Shown here piece after piece: positions 22,289-29,691 of a stretch of 33,112 nucleotides of DNA (its first letter is position 1; each line of letters opens with the position of its first letter). A program made the translations under genes and the position numbers. The notes beneath the pieces were generated by a model. It was not told where the DNA came from, ran no database searches, and saw only the letters and a program-made list of their open reading frames with translations. Origin of the DNA: Pseudolysinimonas_A sp041984585 (GTDB lineage Bacteria > Actinomycetota > Actinomycetes > Actinomycetales > Microbacteriaceae); NCBI GenBank assembly GCA_041984585.1, contig JBHIXX010000027.1, forward strand, positions 1-33,112, in the 5' to 3' direction.

Positions 22289-23497
22289 TCAGTCGGGTCG
22301 GCCGAGCCCCAGGTGGCGCTCGATCAGGTGATCGGCGATCGCCATCGACGAGGTGGCCGCGGGGGAGGGCGCGTTGCGCAGCAGCGTCACCGGCCCGACC
22401 TGGTCGACCGCGAAGTCGTCGAGCAGCGAACCGTCGCGCCCCCACGCCTGGGCCCGCACGCCGGACGCCGTCTTCGCGGTGAGATCCGACCGCTTCAGCT
22501 CGGGCACGAACTTTCGCGCCCGGCGGTAGGAGAGCGACTTGAGCAGCGAGCCGCTGATCTCGTACACGCCCATCCGCCAGTGCCGGCGCGCGAGCTTCGG
22601 GGCGCCCGGCCAGGTCAGCGAACGCCAGGTGTCCGGGATCGAGACGCTGAGCCAGCGGTAGCCCTCGCGGGAGAGCGCGGGCACCGCGTTCGGACCGACG
22701 TGCACGTCGTCATAGACGCCGCGCGTGAAGTGCACGCCGAGGAACGGGAACCGCGGGTCGGGCACCGGGTAGATCATGCCGTTGACCAGGTCGGCCCGCG
22801 CCGGGTCGAGCTCCCAGTACTCGCCGCGGAACGGCAGGATCTTGGGCGACGGGTCGGCGCCGACCAGTTTCGCGACGACGTCGGACTGCAGGCCGGCGCA
22901 CGCGATGACCCGGTCGAACACGTGCTCACCGGCGGGGGTGACGACGCGCACGCGCCCGTTCTCGAGCGACATCGCGGTCACCTCCTGTCCGAGCAGGATG
23001 CGGCCGCCGGCGGCGCGGACGTCCTCGGCCATCGCCTCGGTGATCGCCGCGTAGTCGACGACCGCGGTATGCGGCGAGTGCACCGCGGCGATGCCCGCGG
23101 CGTGCGGCTCGATCTCGCGCAGCCGTTCGATGTCGTCGATGCGTGCCAGGTCGGGGACCCGGTTCTCGGTGGAGCGGCGCTCGATCTCGGCGAGCGCGGG
23201 CAGCTCGCTCTCGTCGACGGCGACGACCAGCTTCCCCACCTCGCGGTACGGGAGGCGCTTCTGCTCGCAGAACTCGCGGATCGAGACCCGGCCGGCCGCG
23301 CACAGGGTCGCCTTCAGCGAACCCGGCGCGTAGTAGAGCCCGGCGTGGACGACCCCGGAGTTGTGCCCGGTCTGGTGCGCGGCCAGCCGGTGCTCCTTCT
23401 CGAACACGGTGACCTCGCCGAGCCCGCGCTCGGTGAGCGCCCGGGCGAGGGCGACCCCGACGATGCCGCCGCCGACGATGCCGAAGCGCTCACTCAC
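22289..23497 (-). CDS. lhgO: L-2-hydroxyglutarate oxidase
   Basis: FAD enzyme oxidising L-2-hydroxyglutarate to 2-oxoglutarate and feeding electrons to quinone or oxygen; 402 aa, usual length. The FAD motif is GIVGGGIVGVALARALTERG. The family signature HNSGVVHAGLYYAPGSLKA follows near residue 45, with LPFRGEYWEL and a C-terminal FAD-contact segment VTLLRNAPSPAATSSMAIA. These segments separate it from glycerol-3-phosphate and D-amino acid oxidases. Two tandem GTG codons (23500 and 23497) are the possible starts; no clear Shine-Dalgarno. It lies about 18 bp behind an MFS transporter, probably one operon, suggesting uptake and oxidation of a 2-hydroxy acid. Confidence 0.9.
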   Translation of the reverse strand: MSERFGIVGGGIVGVALARALTERGLGEVTVFEKEHRLAAHQTGHNSGVVHAGLYYAPGSLKATLCAAGRVSIREFCEQKRLPYREVGKLVVAVDESELPALAEIERRSTENRVPDLARIDDIERLREIEPHAAGIAAVHSPHTAVVDYAAITEAMAEDVRAAGGRILLGQEVTAMSLENGRVRVVTPAGEHVFDRVIACAGLQSDVVAKLVGADPSPKILPFRGEYWELDPARADLVNGMIYPVPDPRFPFLGVHFTRGVYDDVHVGPNAVPALSREGYRWLSVSIPDTWRSLTWPGAPKLARRHWRMGVYEISGSLLKSLSYRRARKFVPELKRSDLTAKTASGVRAQAWGRDGSLLDDFAVDQVGPVTLLRNAPSPAATSSMAIADHLIERHLGLGRPD

Positions 23498-23517
23498 CAC
23501 GGGACCCGAGCTCGCGG

Positions 23518-25014
23518 TCAGTCGACCGCGGCGACCACCTCGGGCTCGTCCGCGTCGGCGAACGCGAGCTTGGGCACGAAGAACAGCAGCACCATCGCCA
23601 CCAGCGCCGCGCCCGAACAGATGCCCCATGCGAGCAGGTAGCCGCTGAGGCTCGCCGCGGTGCCGGCGCCCTCCGCGACGCCCGCGGCGAGGGCGATGCC
23701 GAACACCGCCGACGCGATCGCGCCGCCCACTGTCTTGGTCGTGTTGGTGAGCCCCGCCGCGATGCCGGTCTGGCCGGGAGGGGCCGCGGCGGCGGCCGCG
23801 GCGGGCAGCGCCGCGACGAGTGCTCCGGACCCGGAGCCGGCGATGCACATGGCGAGCAGCACCTGCCAGAGCTCGAGGTGGAACGGGATGAGCAGGGCGT
23901 AGCCGAGGGTCACCAGGGCGGTCGCCCCGATGAGCGCCACGCGCGGCGCGACCCGCCGGGAGAGGACCGCGAACACCGCGGCGCCGAGGATGAGCGACAG
24001 CAGGTACACGCCGATCACGATCGACCGCATCCCCGACTCGAGCCCGAGGCCGTAGCCCAGCGGCGTTCCGTCGGCCGTGATGGTCGTCGGATCGGTGCCC
24101 GCGTAGGTGCTGAGCGGGATCTGCGCGCCGAGCACGCTGATGCCGAACAGCCCGGCGGTGACCTGGATCGGCCACATCGTCGGCTTCGCGAGCGTGCGCA
24201 GGTCGATCGCCGGGTCGGGCTGGCGCAGCGTCCACAGCCCGAACGGGACGAGCACCAGGATCCCCGCCGCCATGAGCGCCCACACCCACCAGGTGCTCGC
24301 CGGATCGCCGATGCGCTCGAACTCGGTGCGCAGGAAGATCAGCCCCGAGGTGACGAGCAGCAGCGAGAGCGAGAGCAGCGCGAACCCGACGGCGTCGAGG
24401 CGGCGGGCGCCGGGGACTCGCTCCGACTCCGGCACGCCGAGCAGGATGGCGATGAACGCCAGACTGACCGCGATCGCCGGCGTGGCGAGCGCCGCCGGCA
24501 CGTTGCCGACGGCGGCGAACACCGCGCCGCCGCCGAGCGCTCCGGCGATGGCGCCCGCCTCGAGCGCGACGACGAGCAGCCCGGCGGCGCGCCGGGTCTG
24601 CGACGCGGCGGTGCCGCTGCGTCGGCCGCGGTCGAAGATCAGCGCCACCTCGAGCGGCAGCCACACCACGTAGAAGCCCTGCAGGGCCCAGGCGATCAGG
24701 AAGGTGGTGAAGTCGCCGGCGAGCACGAGGCTCCAGCTCGCGAGGGCGGTGACCGCGGTCGAGATCAGCAGGATGCGCTTGTGCCCGAACATGTCGCCGA
24801 GCTTCGCCAGGATCGGCACGACGAGCGCCGACAGCAGCAGCTGGGCCGCCTCGAACCAGTTGAAGTCGGCATCCGTGATGTCGAGGTGTTCGACGATGTC
24901 GCTGACCAGGGGGATGTAGTAGCCCTGCAGGATGCCGCTGACCAGTTCCAGCAGGAACAGGAAGCCGACGAGGCGGAACGTGATGCCGGCGAACGACGCG
25001 GGGCGATCCGTCAT
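23518..25014 (-). CDS. MFS transporter, DHA2-like
   Basis: 498 aa with about 14 hydrophobic segments. Motif A is LGDMFGHKRILLIS between helices 2 and 3, and LTNTTKTVGGAIASAVFG resembles the motif C-side helix of DHA2 (14-TMS) carriers. ALPAAAAAAAPPGQTGIAAG is a flexible loop. Such proteins are mostly H+-driven exporters of drugs or metabolites, so a direct role as importer for the hydroxyglutarate oxidase is not proven. It is the first gene of the operon with lhgO. A TAGGCT box lies exactly 6 nt before the ATG, so the mRNA is probably leaderless. Confidence 0.87.
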   Translation of the reverse strand: MTDRPASFAGITFRLVGFLFLLELVSGILQGYYIPLVSDIVEHLDITDADFNWFEAAQLLLSALVVPILAKLGDMFGHKRILLISTAVTALASWSLVLAGDFTTFLIAWALQGFYVVWLPLEVALIFDRGRRSGTAASQTRRAAGLLVVALEAGAIAGALGGGAVFAAVGNVPAALATPAIAVSLAFIAILLGVPESERVPGARRLDAVGFALLSLSLLLVTSGLIFLRTEFERIGDPASTWWVWALMAAGILVLVPFGLWTLRQPDPAIDLRTLAKPTMWPIQVTAGLFGISVLGAQIPLSTYAGTDPTTITADGTPLGYGLGLESGMRSIVIGVYLLSLILGAAVFAVLSRRVAPRVALIGATALVTLGYALLIPFHLELWQVLLAMCIAGSGSGALVAALPAAAAAAAPPGQTGIAAGLTNTTKTVGGAIASAVFGIALAAGVAEGAGTAASLSGYLLAWGICSGAALVAMVLLFFVPKLAFADADEPEVVAAVD

Positions 25015-25020
25015 GGTCGG

Positions 25021-25026
25021 AGCCTA
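25021..25026 (-). promoter_or_regulatory. -10 box of the MFS-lhgO operon (leaderless)
   Basis: TAGGCT on the minus strand, 6 nt before the ATG at 25014. It lies where the -35 region of the divergent promoter at 25040-25045 would be. Confidence 0.65.
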
Positions 25027-25039
25027 GCGAGCGGCGCGG

Positions 25040-25045
25040 TAGCGT
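25040..25045 (+). promoter_or_regulatory. -10 box of the phosphoribosyltransferase operon (leaderless)
   Basis: TAGCGT, 6 nt, then the GTG at 25052. With the divergent box at 25021-25026 it leaves only 13 bp between the two -10 elements, so the two polymerases would compete. Confidence 0.65.
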
Positions 25046-25051
25046 GATCGC

Positions 25052-25537
25052 GTGAGCGACGAGCGCGAAGTGCTGACCTACGAGCTGTTCGGCACCGCCG
25101 CGCGGGAGCTGGCGCAGGAGATCGCCGACGACGGCTTCCGCCCCGACGCCATCATCGGCATCGCCCGCGGCGGACTGACCCTCGCCGGGGCCCTCGGCTA
25201 CGCCCTCGACGTGAAAATGCTCGGCAGCCTCAACGTCGAGTTCTACACCGATGTCGAGGAGACGCTGGAGGCGCCGATCGTGCTGCCGCCGACGCTCGAC
25301 CGGGAGGCGCTGGTCGGCAAGAGCGTGCTGCTCGTCGACGACGTCGCCGACTCGGGGCGCACCCTCGCGCTGGTGGTCGAGCTGCTCTCGTCGGGCGGGG
25401 GAGAGGTGCGCACCGTGTGCCTCTACTCGAAGCCGCGCACCATCATCGAGCCGACCTACGTCTGGCGGCACACCGACAAGTGGATCATGTTCCCCTGGAG
25501 CTCCGAGGGGCCGGTGGACTACCCGGAGGCGTCGTGA
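25052..25537 (+). CDS. Phosphoribosyltransferase family protein
   Basis: 161 aa. The PRPP-binding signature is VLLVDDVADSGRTL, with IIGIARGGLTLAG as the pyrophosphate loop and a C-terminal EPTYVWRHTDKWIMFPW, in which the aromatic W is placed to stack on a base as in xanthine and guanine PRTs. It most likely salvages a purine base, but small PRT proteins of this sort are often of unknown specificity. The GTG start follows a leaderless promoter. It overlaps the uracil-DNA glycosylase start as GTGA, so both are made from one mRNA. Confidence 0.82.
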   Translation: MSDEREVLTYELFGTAARELAQEIADDGFRPDAIIGIARGGLTLAGALGYALDVKMLGSLNVEFYTDVEETLEAPIVLPPTLDREALVGKSVLLVDDVADSGRTLALVVELLSSGGGEVRTVCLYSKPRTIIEPTYVWRHTDKWIMFPWSSEGPVDYPEAS

Positions 25538-26268
25538 CCGACGCCGCTCCCGCCGGGCCGCGACCGCTCTCCGAGCTGCTCGACCCCGGGTGGGCGGCGG
25601 CGCTCGAGCCGGCGGCGGGGCGGATCGCCGCGATGGGCGAGTTCCTGCGCGCCGAGACGCAGGCCGGGCGACGCTATCTGCCCGAGGGGCGCAACGTGCT
25701 GCGCGCGTTCACCCGGCCGCTCGCCGACGTGCGCGTGCTCATCGTCGGGCAGGACCCGTATCCGACGCCCGGACACCCGATCGGACTCTGCTTCGCCGTC
25801 GAGCGCGACGTGCGGCCGATCCCGCGCAGCCTGCAGAACATCTACCGCGAGCTGCGCGACGACCTCGGAATCGCGCCGGCCGGACACGGCGACCTCTCGC
25901 GCTGGAGCGACCAGGGCGTGCTGCTGCTCAACCGCGTGCTCACCGTGCGGGCGGGCAGCCCCGGCTCGCATCGGGGCAAGGGCTGGGAGGAGGTGACCGA
26001 GCTCGCGATCCGGGCGCTCGTGGCGCGCGGGACGCCGCTCGTCGCCCTGCTCTGGGGCCGCGACGCGGGCACGCTGCGCCCGCTGCTCGGCGACACCCCG
26101 GTGATCGCGTCGGCCCATCCCAGCCCGCTCTCGGCGTCGAGCGGGTTCTTCGGCTCACGGCCGTTCAGCCGGGCGAACGAGCTGCTCGCCGCCGCAGGGG
26201 CGGAGCCGGTCGACTGGCGGGTCGACGCCGCGGATCCCGACCCTGCCGCGGCGCCGACGGGCGCGTAG
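25534..26268 (+). CDS. ung: Uracil-DNA glycosylase, family 1
   Basis: Removes uracil from DNA as the first step of base excision repair. 244 aa. The catalytic water-activating loop is GQDPYP with D74 (most UNGs have GQDPYH, and P is seen in many actinobacteria). The uracil pocket follows (GLCFAVERDVRPIPRSLQNIYREL), then GVLLLNRVLTV, and the DNA-intercalation loop HPSPLSAS holds H195. SHRGKGWEEVT precedes it. An acidic, Ala/Pro-rich tail ends the protein. The GTG at 25534 has GGAGG (25525-25529) 4 nt upstream and overlaps the preceding stop. Confidence 0.94.
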   Translation: MTDAAPAGPRPLSELLDPGWAAALEPAAGRIAAMGEFLRAETQAGRRYLPEGRNVLRAFTRPLADVRVLIVGQDPYPTPGHPIGLCFAVERDVRPIPRSLQNIYRELRDDLGIAPAGHGDLSRWSDQGVLLLNRVLTVRAGSPGSHRGKGWEEVTELAIRALVARGTPLVALLWGRDAGTLRPLLGDTPVIASAHPSPLSASSGFFGSRPFSRANELLAAAGAEPVDWRVDAADPDPAAAPTGA

Positions 26269-26271
26269 ACT
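26266..26271 (+). promoter_or_regulatory. -10 box of the acetyltransferase gene, sharing the ung stop codon
   Basis: TAGACT starts with the TAG stop of ung (26266-26268). The start of transcription would be near 26278, giving a leader of about 20 nt that contains GGGGAGGG (26288-26295), 2 nt before the ATG at 26298. Confidence 0.5.
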
Positions 26272-26297
26272 CCGGCGAGATCCGATCGGGGAGGGCC

Positions 26298-26876
26298 ATG
26301 CTGGAGCACGAGTACAACCCCCGTCGTCGGCCACCTCGACGTCCGCGGCCGGCGGCCGTGACCGGTGACGCGGTCGCCTACTCGATCCGCCCCGCGACCG
26401 AGCGCGACATCCCGGACATGCTCGAGATCTACAACCACTACGTCAAGAACTCGACGGTCACCTTCGACGAGGAGCCCGACACCCTCGCCGAGATGCGCGC
26501 CAAGTTCGCCCGGATGACCGACCTCGGGTACCCGTGGCTCGTCGCCGTCTCCGACTCCGGGCAGATCATGGGCTACGCGATGGTCGCCCCGTGGAAGCAG
26601 AAGGCGGCGTACCGCTACACGGTCGAGAACTCGATCTACCTGCGCGCCGCCGCGACCGGCAAGGGGATCGGCACGGCGCTCATGCGCGAGCTGCTCGACC
26701 GCTCGCGGGAGGCCGGCATCAAGGAGGTCATCGCGGTGATCGCCGACAAGGGCGCCGACGCGTCGATCGCCATGCACGAGAACTTCGGCTTCACCGAGGT
26801 CGGTCGGATGGGCAAAGTCGGCTTCAAGTTCGGCCGCTGGCTCGGCACCGTGCTGATGCAGAAGAGCCTCAAGTGA
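26298..26876 (+). CDS. GNAT N-acetyltransferase, phosphinothricin acetyltransferase-like
   Basis: 192 aa. From about residue 33 the sequence follows the PAT/MddA family: YSIRPATERDIPDMLEIYNHYV near the start, VTFDEEPDT, a YRYTVENSIYLR strand, then the acetyl-CoA loop region ATGKGIGTALM and MHENFGFTEVG. Relatives acetylate phosphinothricin, methionine sulfone or sulfoximine, or other L-amino acids; the true substrate cannot be told. The first 30 residues (MLEHEYNPRRRPPRRPRP...) are a basic Arg/Pro-rich extension not part of the GNAT fold. A strong Shine-Dalgarno supports this start; a start after the extension would lack one. It overlaps the VOC gene as GTGA. Confidence 0.86.
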   Translation: MLEHEYNPRRRPPRRPRPAAVTGDAVAYSIRPATERDIPDMLEIYNHYVKNSTVTFDEEPDTLAEMRAKFARMTDLGYPWLVAVSDSGQIMGYAMVAPWKQKAAYRYTVENSIYLRAAATGKGIGTALMRELLDRSREAGIKEVIAVIADKGADASIAMHENFGFTEVGRMGKVGFKFGRWLGTVLMQKSLK

Positions 26877-27310
26877 GCGCCCTGCAGCTGCGTCTCGTGC
26901 TCGAGACGGAGGACCTCGAGTCGGGGCTCGCGCTCTACCGCGACGCGCTCGGGCTGCGCGAGCTCGAGGCGTACGACGGCCCCGACGGGGCGCGCGTCGT
27001 GATCCTCGAGGTGCCGACGGCCACGCTCGAACTCGCTAACCCGGCCCAGGTGCGGTACATCGACGACGTCGAGGTGGGCCGTGACGTCGCCCACCCGTTT
27101 CCGCACACCGTGCGGGTCGCCTTCGAGGTTCCGGATGCGGCCGCAGCCGAGCGGGATGCCGCCGACGCCGGGGCCGAGCGGGTGGCGCCGCCGACCCGCA
27201 CCCCGTGGGCGTCGCTCAACGCGCGGCTCGAGGCCCCCGGCGGCATGCAGATCACCGTGTTCCAGGAACTCGGTGACGACGGCGCCAAGCCGTCGGGCGG
27301 TCAGGAGTAG
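26873..27310 (+). CDS. VOC family protein (glyoxalase/bleomycin resistance fold)
   Basis: 145 aa, two beta-alpha-beta-beta-beta modules. LQLRLVLETEDLESGLALYRDALGLRE is the typical first module, and VRVAFEVPDAAAAERDAADAGAE followed by WASLNARLEAPGGMQITVFQE is the second. Acidic residues stand where metal ligands are expected (final strand E), but the first-strand ligand position is not clearly His or Glu, so metal binding and catalysis are uncertain. The start overlaps the acetyltransferase stop (GTGA). The pair may act in resistance or detoxification, which is an inference from family. Its last 10 bp overlap the convergent lipoprotein gene. Confidence 0.83.
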   Translation: MSALQLRLVLETEDLESGLALYRDALGLRELEAYDGPDGARVVILEVPTATLELANPAQVRYIDDVEVGRDVAHPFPHTVRVAFEVPDAAAAERDAADAGAERVAPPTRTPWASLNARLEAPGGMQITVFQELGDDGAKPSGGQE

Positions 27311-27927
27311 ACCATCTCCGTGGCCTCGTCGACCAGCTCGGCGGCCTCGTCGAAGCGGTCCTGCCCGCCGAGCGCGGTGATCACCGAGATCCAGCTGTCG
27401 TCGCGCACGTAGTTGATGATCGCCGGCGCGCTGGTCGTGTCGCCGAGCTGGCCGTAGGTGACCCCGTCGGCGGTGAGCGCCTCGTTGAGGCCCTGGGCGA
27501 CGAGCGAGTTCACGATCGAGCCTCGGGTGCCCGCCGCGACGGGCGCCACCGACACGGTGACGAAGCTGGCGGCATCCGTCTCGTCGCCCCAGATGCAGGT
27601 GATGCCTCCGGCCTGCTGCTCGGGCGTCTCGTCGGCGAGGTAGTCGTCGCCGTAGAGGCCGTCGGGCCCGCCGACGAGCACCAGTCCGCGGGAGGAGAAG
27701 TCGGCGATGCGCGCGGCGGGCAGCAGGTCGGCGCAGGCGTCGGGCAGCGTGAACGCGGCCTCGGGCTCGGTCGGCTCGGTGCTCGCGGTGACCGTGGGAG
27801 CGGGCGCGTCGTCGGTGGGCGTCGCGGTCTCCTGCGGGGCGTCGGCGGCGCAGCCCGCCAGCACGGCGAGTCCGGCGACGACGGCGGCGGCGAGGGCCAG
27901 CCGGGTGGTCGGAACGGTGCGCACCAT
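27301..27927 (-). CDS. Lipoprotein of unknown function
   Basis: 208 aa. The signal peptide ends in the lipobox L-A-G-C26, followed by a Thr/Pro/Glu-rich linker (about 27-58) that would span the wall, and a globular domain beginning FTLPDACADLLPAARIADFSSRG. The ACADLLP start and the later ITCIWG remind one of DUF3558-type actinobacterial lipoproteins, with two Cys positioned for a disulfide, but I would not assign the family firmly. AGGAG precedes the ATG at 27927. Its 3' end overlaps the convergent VOC gene by 10 bp. Confidence 0.8.
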   Translation of the reverse strand: MVRTVPTTRLALAAAVVAGLAVLAGCAADAPQETATPTDDAPAPTVTASTEPTEPEAAFTLPDACADLLPAARIADFSSRGLVLVGGPDGLYGDDYLADETPEQQAGGITCIWGDETDAASFVTVSVAPVAAGTRGSIVNSLVAQGLNEALTADGVTYGQLGDTTSAPAIINYVRDDSWISVITALGGQDRFDEAAELVDEATEMVYS

Positions 27928-27940
27928 CAGGGTCTCCTCA

Positions 27941-27961
27941 CTCGCGATGCGCGAGAATCTA
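27941..27961 (-). promoter_or_regulatory. -10 box and adjoining inverted repeat of the lipoprotein gene
   Basis: The minus strand reads TAGATT (complement of 27956-27961) and is directly followed by the inverted repeat CTCGCG-cat-CGCGAG (27941-27955), then AGGAG and the ATG. The repeat covers the expected transcription start and could be an operator or a 5' stem-loop. Confidence 0.5.
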
Positions 27962-27976
27962 TCACCCGAAACCGAG

Positions 27977-28006
27977 GCGGAGCCCCGGGTTTCCCCGGGG
28001 CTCCGC
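27977..28006 (-). terminator. Strong hairpin terminator of the GntR-ABC operon
   Basis: Arms 27977-27989 and 27994-28006 pair perfectly (13 bp, nearly all GC) around a 4-nt loop. An outer CCGAG/CTCGG pair (27972-27976, 28009-28013) extends the stem past a 2-nt bulge. It begins 15 nt after the permease stop, and a short TTTC follows on the minus strand. Confidence 0.8.
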
Positions 28007-28021
28007 GGCTCGGCTCGCCCG

Positions 28022-28801
28022 TCAGGATCGGGGCGTCGCGCGCCGCATCACGAGCCAGCCGGCGACCCCGGCCAGCACCGTCACGACGAGGCTCAGCAGG
28101 TAGACCCCGGTGAAGCCGGCGCCCGAGAAGAATTCGCCGAGCGCGCCCCACGACTCGGTGAAGGTGATGAAGGCCGCTGCGCCGATGACGAGCGCCGCGA
28201 CGACGAAGGTCACGGCCAGCAGCCCCCGCACCCGGAACCGCACGTAGACGGCGGCGATCGCGGTCCCGCTGAAGAAGAAGAACAGGAACGCGAGGAAGAC
28301 GTGCAGCGCGCGGGGCAGCAGCGAGTCTCCGGGCAGGCCGAAGTAGATCGCGTCGAACATCGTGCCGCCGAGCCCCCAGCCGCCGGTCGCCCGTTCGAGC
28401 GCGTTGAGAGCGATGTAGCCGACCGTGTACGCGGCGGCGAGCAGGGTGAACGTCGCGACCGACCCGAGGTAGAACTCGCGCCGGGTCGCCCCGAAGCCGA
28501 GCGCCAGCGGGAAGGTGAGGTTCATCGCCTGGATCGCGACGACCATCATGTAGACGAAGACCCAGATGGTCGCTCCGCTGAACTGCAGGCCCTCGGATGC
28601 GGCCGCGGTCGCGTCGGTGCTGCCGGTTCCCCAGGCGATGAGGCCCCAGATCGCCCAGTTGGCCGCGAAGATCGCGCCGAGCACGATGAGCGGCGTGTAG
28701 AGCACGGTGAACGGGTTGGCCAGGTTGAGCCGCACGATGTTGGCGATGCGGTGGACGGGTCGGGCCGACGCTCCGGTCGGCGCCAGGGCGATGGCGGTCA
28801 T
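28022..28801 (-). CDS. ABC transporter permease (ABC-2-like)
   Basis: 259 aa with six transmembrane segments. The N-terminal ~25 residues are cytoplasmic; the helices are separated by short loops, as in ABC-2 type half permeases of the YtrB-YtrC kind. No substrate-specific motif is visible. It overlaps the ATPase stop as ATGA, so the two are co-translated, and follows a YtrA-type regulator in the same operon. Relatives act in antibiotic or cell-envelope stress responses; that is the expected role, not shown here. The transcript ends at a strong hairpin just beyond the stop. Confidence 0.87.
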   Translation of the reverse strand: MTAIALAPTGASARPVHRIANIVRLNLANPFTVLYTPLIVLGAIFAANWAIWGLIAWGTGSTDATAAASEGLQFSGATIWVFVYMMVVAIQAMNLTFPLALGFGATRREFYLGSVATFTLLAAAYTVGYIALNALERATGGWGLGGTMFDAIYFGLPGDSLLPRALHVFLAFLFFFFSGTAIAAVYVRFRVRGLLAVTFVVAALVIGAAAFITFTESWGALGEFFSGAGFTGVYLLSLVVTVLAGVAGWLVMRRATPRS

Positions 28802-29691
28802 GCGGACTGCTCCTCGAAGTCGCGGGCGGATCCGGAGGTCATCCGGACGATCATCTGCTGCAGCGAGACGGGGCCGAGCTCGAAGCCGGCCGCGCGCGCG
28901 TCACGGCGCCCGGCCTCGTCGAGGCCGGCGACGGTGGCCGACATCAGGCCGCCGATGCGGTCCCGGTGCAGCACGTCGCGCCCGGTGGTGAACCGCTCGA
29001 CCGCCTCGGCCGGACCGACGACGGTGCTCGCCCGGCCGCGCAGGTCGTCGGCGGTGCTGTCGAGCACCAGGCGCCCCTCGTCGAGCACGAGCACGTGCTC
29101 GAGCAGGTCGCTCACCTCGTCGATCAGGTGGGTCGACAGGATGACGGTGCGCGGGTGCTCCGCGTAGTCGGCCAGCAGGCGGTCGTAGAACAACTGACGG
29201 GCGACGGCGTCGAGGCCGAGGTAGGGCTCGTCGAAGACGGTGAGCGGCGCGCGCGAGGCGAGGCCGACGATGACGCCGACGGCGGAGAACTGTCCGCGCG
29301 AGAGCTTCTTCATCCGGCGGTCGAGGGGGACGCGGAACTCCTCAACGAGCTGGTCGGCGAACTCGGCGTCCCAGCCGTCGAAGAACCACGGGGCGCTCTT
29401 GAGCACGTGCTTCACGCGGAAGTCGTCGGGGTACTTCTGGCTCTCCTTGATGAAGCAGGTGCGGCCGAGCACGGCCGGGTTCTCGAGCGGAGCGGCGCCG
29501 AACACGCGCACCTCGCCGCGGGTGGCGAACTCCTGCGCGGTGAGCAGTGACATGAGCGTCGTCTTGCCGGCGCCGTTGCGACCGAGCAGGCCGCAGATCC
29601 CGCCCTCCTCGAGCGAGAAGGTGACGTCGTCGACGGCGCGCACGGCGCCGTAGTGCTTGGTCAGGCCGGATGCCTGCACGACCGCGCTCAT
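28798..29691 (-). CDS. ABC transporter ATP-binding protein
   Basis: 297 aa. Walker A GRNGAGKTT, Q-loop region, signature LSRGQ (an R for G change from LSGGQ, common in this exporter group), Walker B TVFDEP with D-loop YLGLD, and the switch His in STHLIDE. After the nucleotide domain (about 1-225) is a C-terminal region of about 70 residues (STVVGPAEAVERFTTG...) as in exporter ATPases of the YtrB type. It powers the permease encoded next. Start overlaps the gntR stop as ATGA. Confidence 0.93.
   Translation of the reverse strand: MSAVVQASGLTKHYGAVRAVDDVTFSLEEGGICGLLGRNGAGKTTLMSLLTAQEFATRGEVRVFGAAPLENPAVLGRTCFIKESQKYPDDFRVKHVLKSAPWFFDGWDAEFADQLVEEFRVPLDRRMKKLSRGQFSAVGVIVGLASRAPLTVFDEPYLGLDAVARQLFYDRLLADYAEHPRTVILSTHLIDEVSDLLEHVLVLDEGRLVLDSTADDLRGRASTVVGPAEAVERFTTGRDVLHRDRIGGLMSATVAGLDEAGRRDARAAGFELGPVSLQQMIVRMTSGSARDFEEQSA

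Noticed and set aside
22289..25471. 1060-codon minus-strand frame ending in L-2-hydroxyglutarate oxidase
   Set aside because: The upstream 658 codons are a shadow of the MFS gene and of the divergent phosphoribosyltransferase gene; the FAD motif begins right after GTG 23497.
27972..28013. The GC hairpin as part of a repeat family or attachment site
   Set aside because: It appears once in the window and is placed exactly where an intrinsic terminator for the ABC operon is expected.
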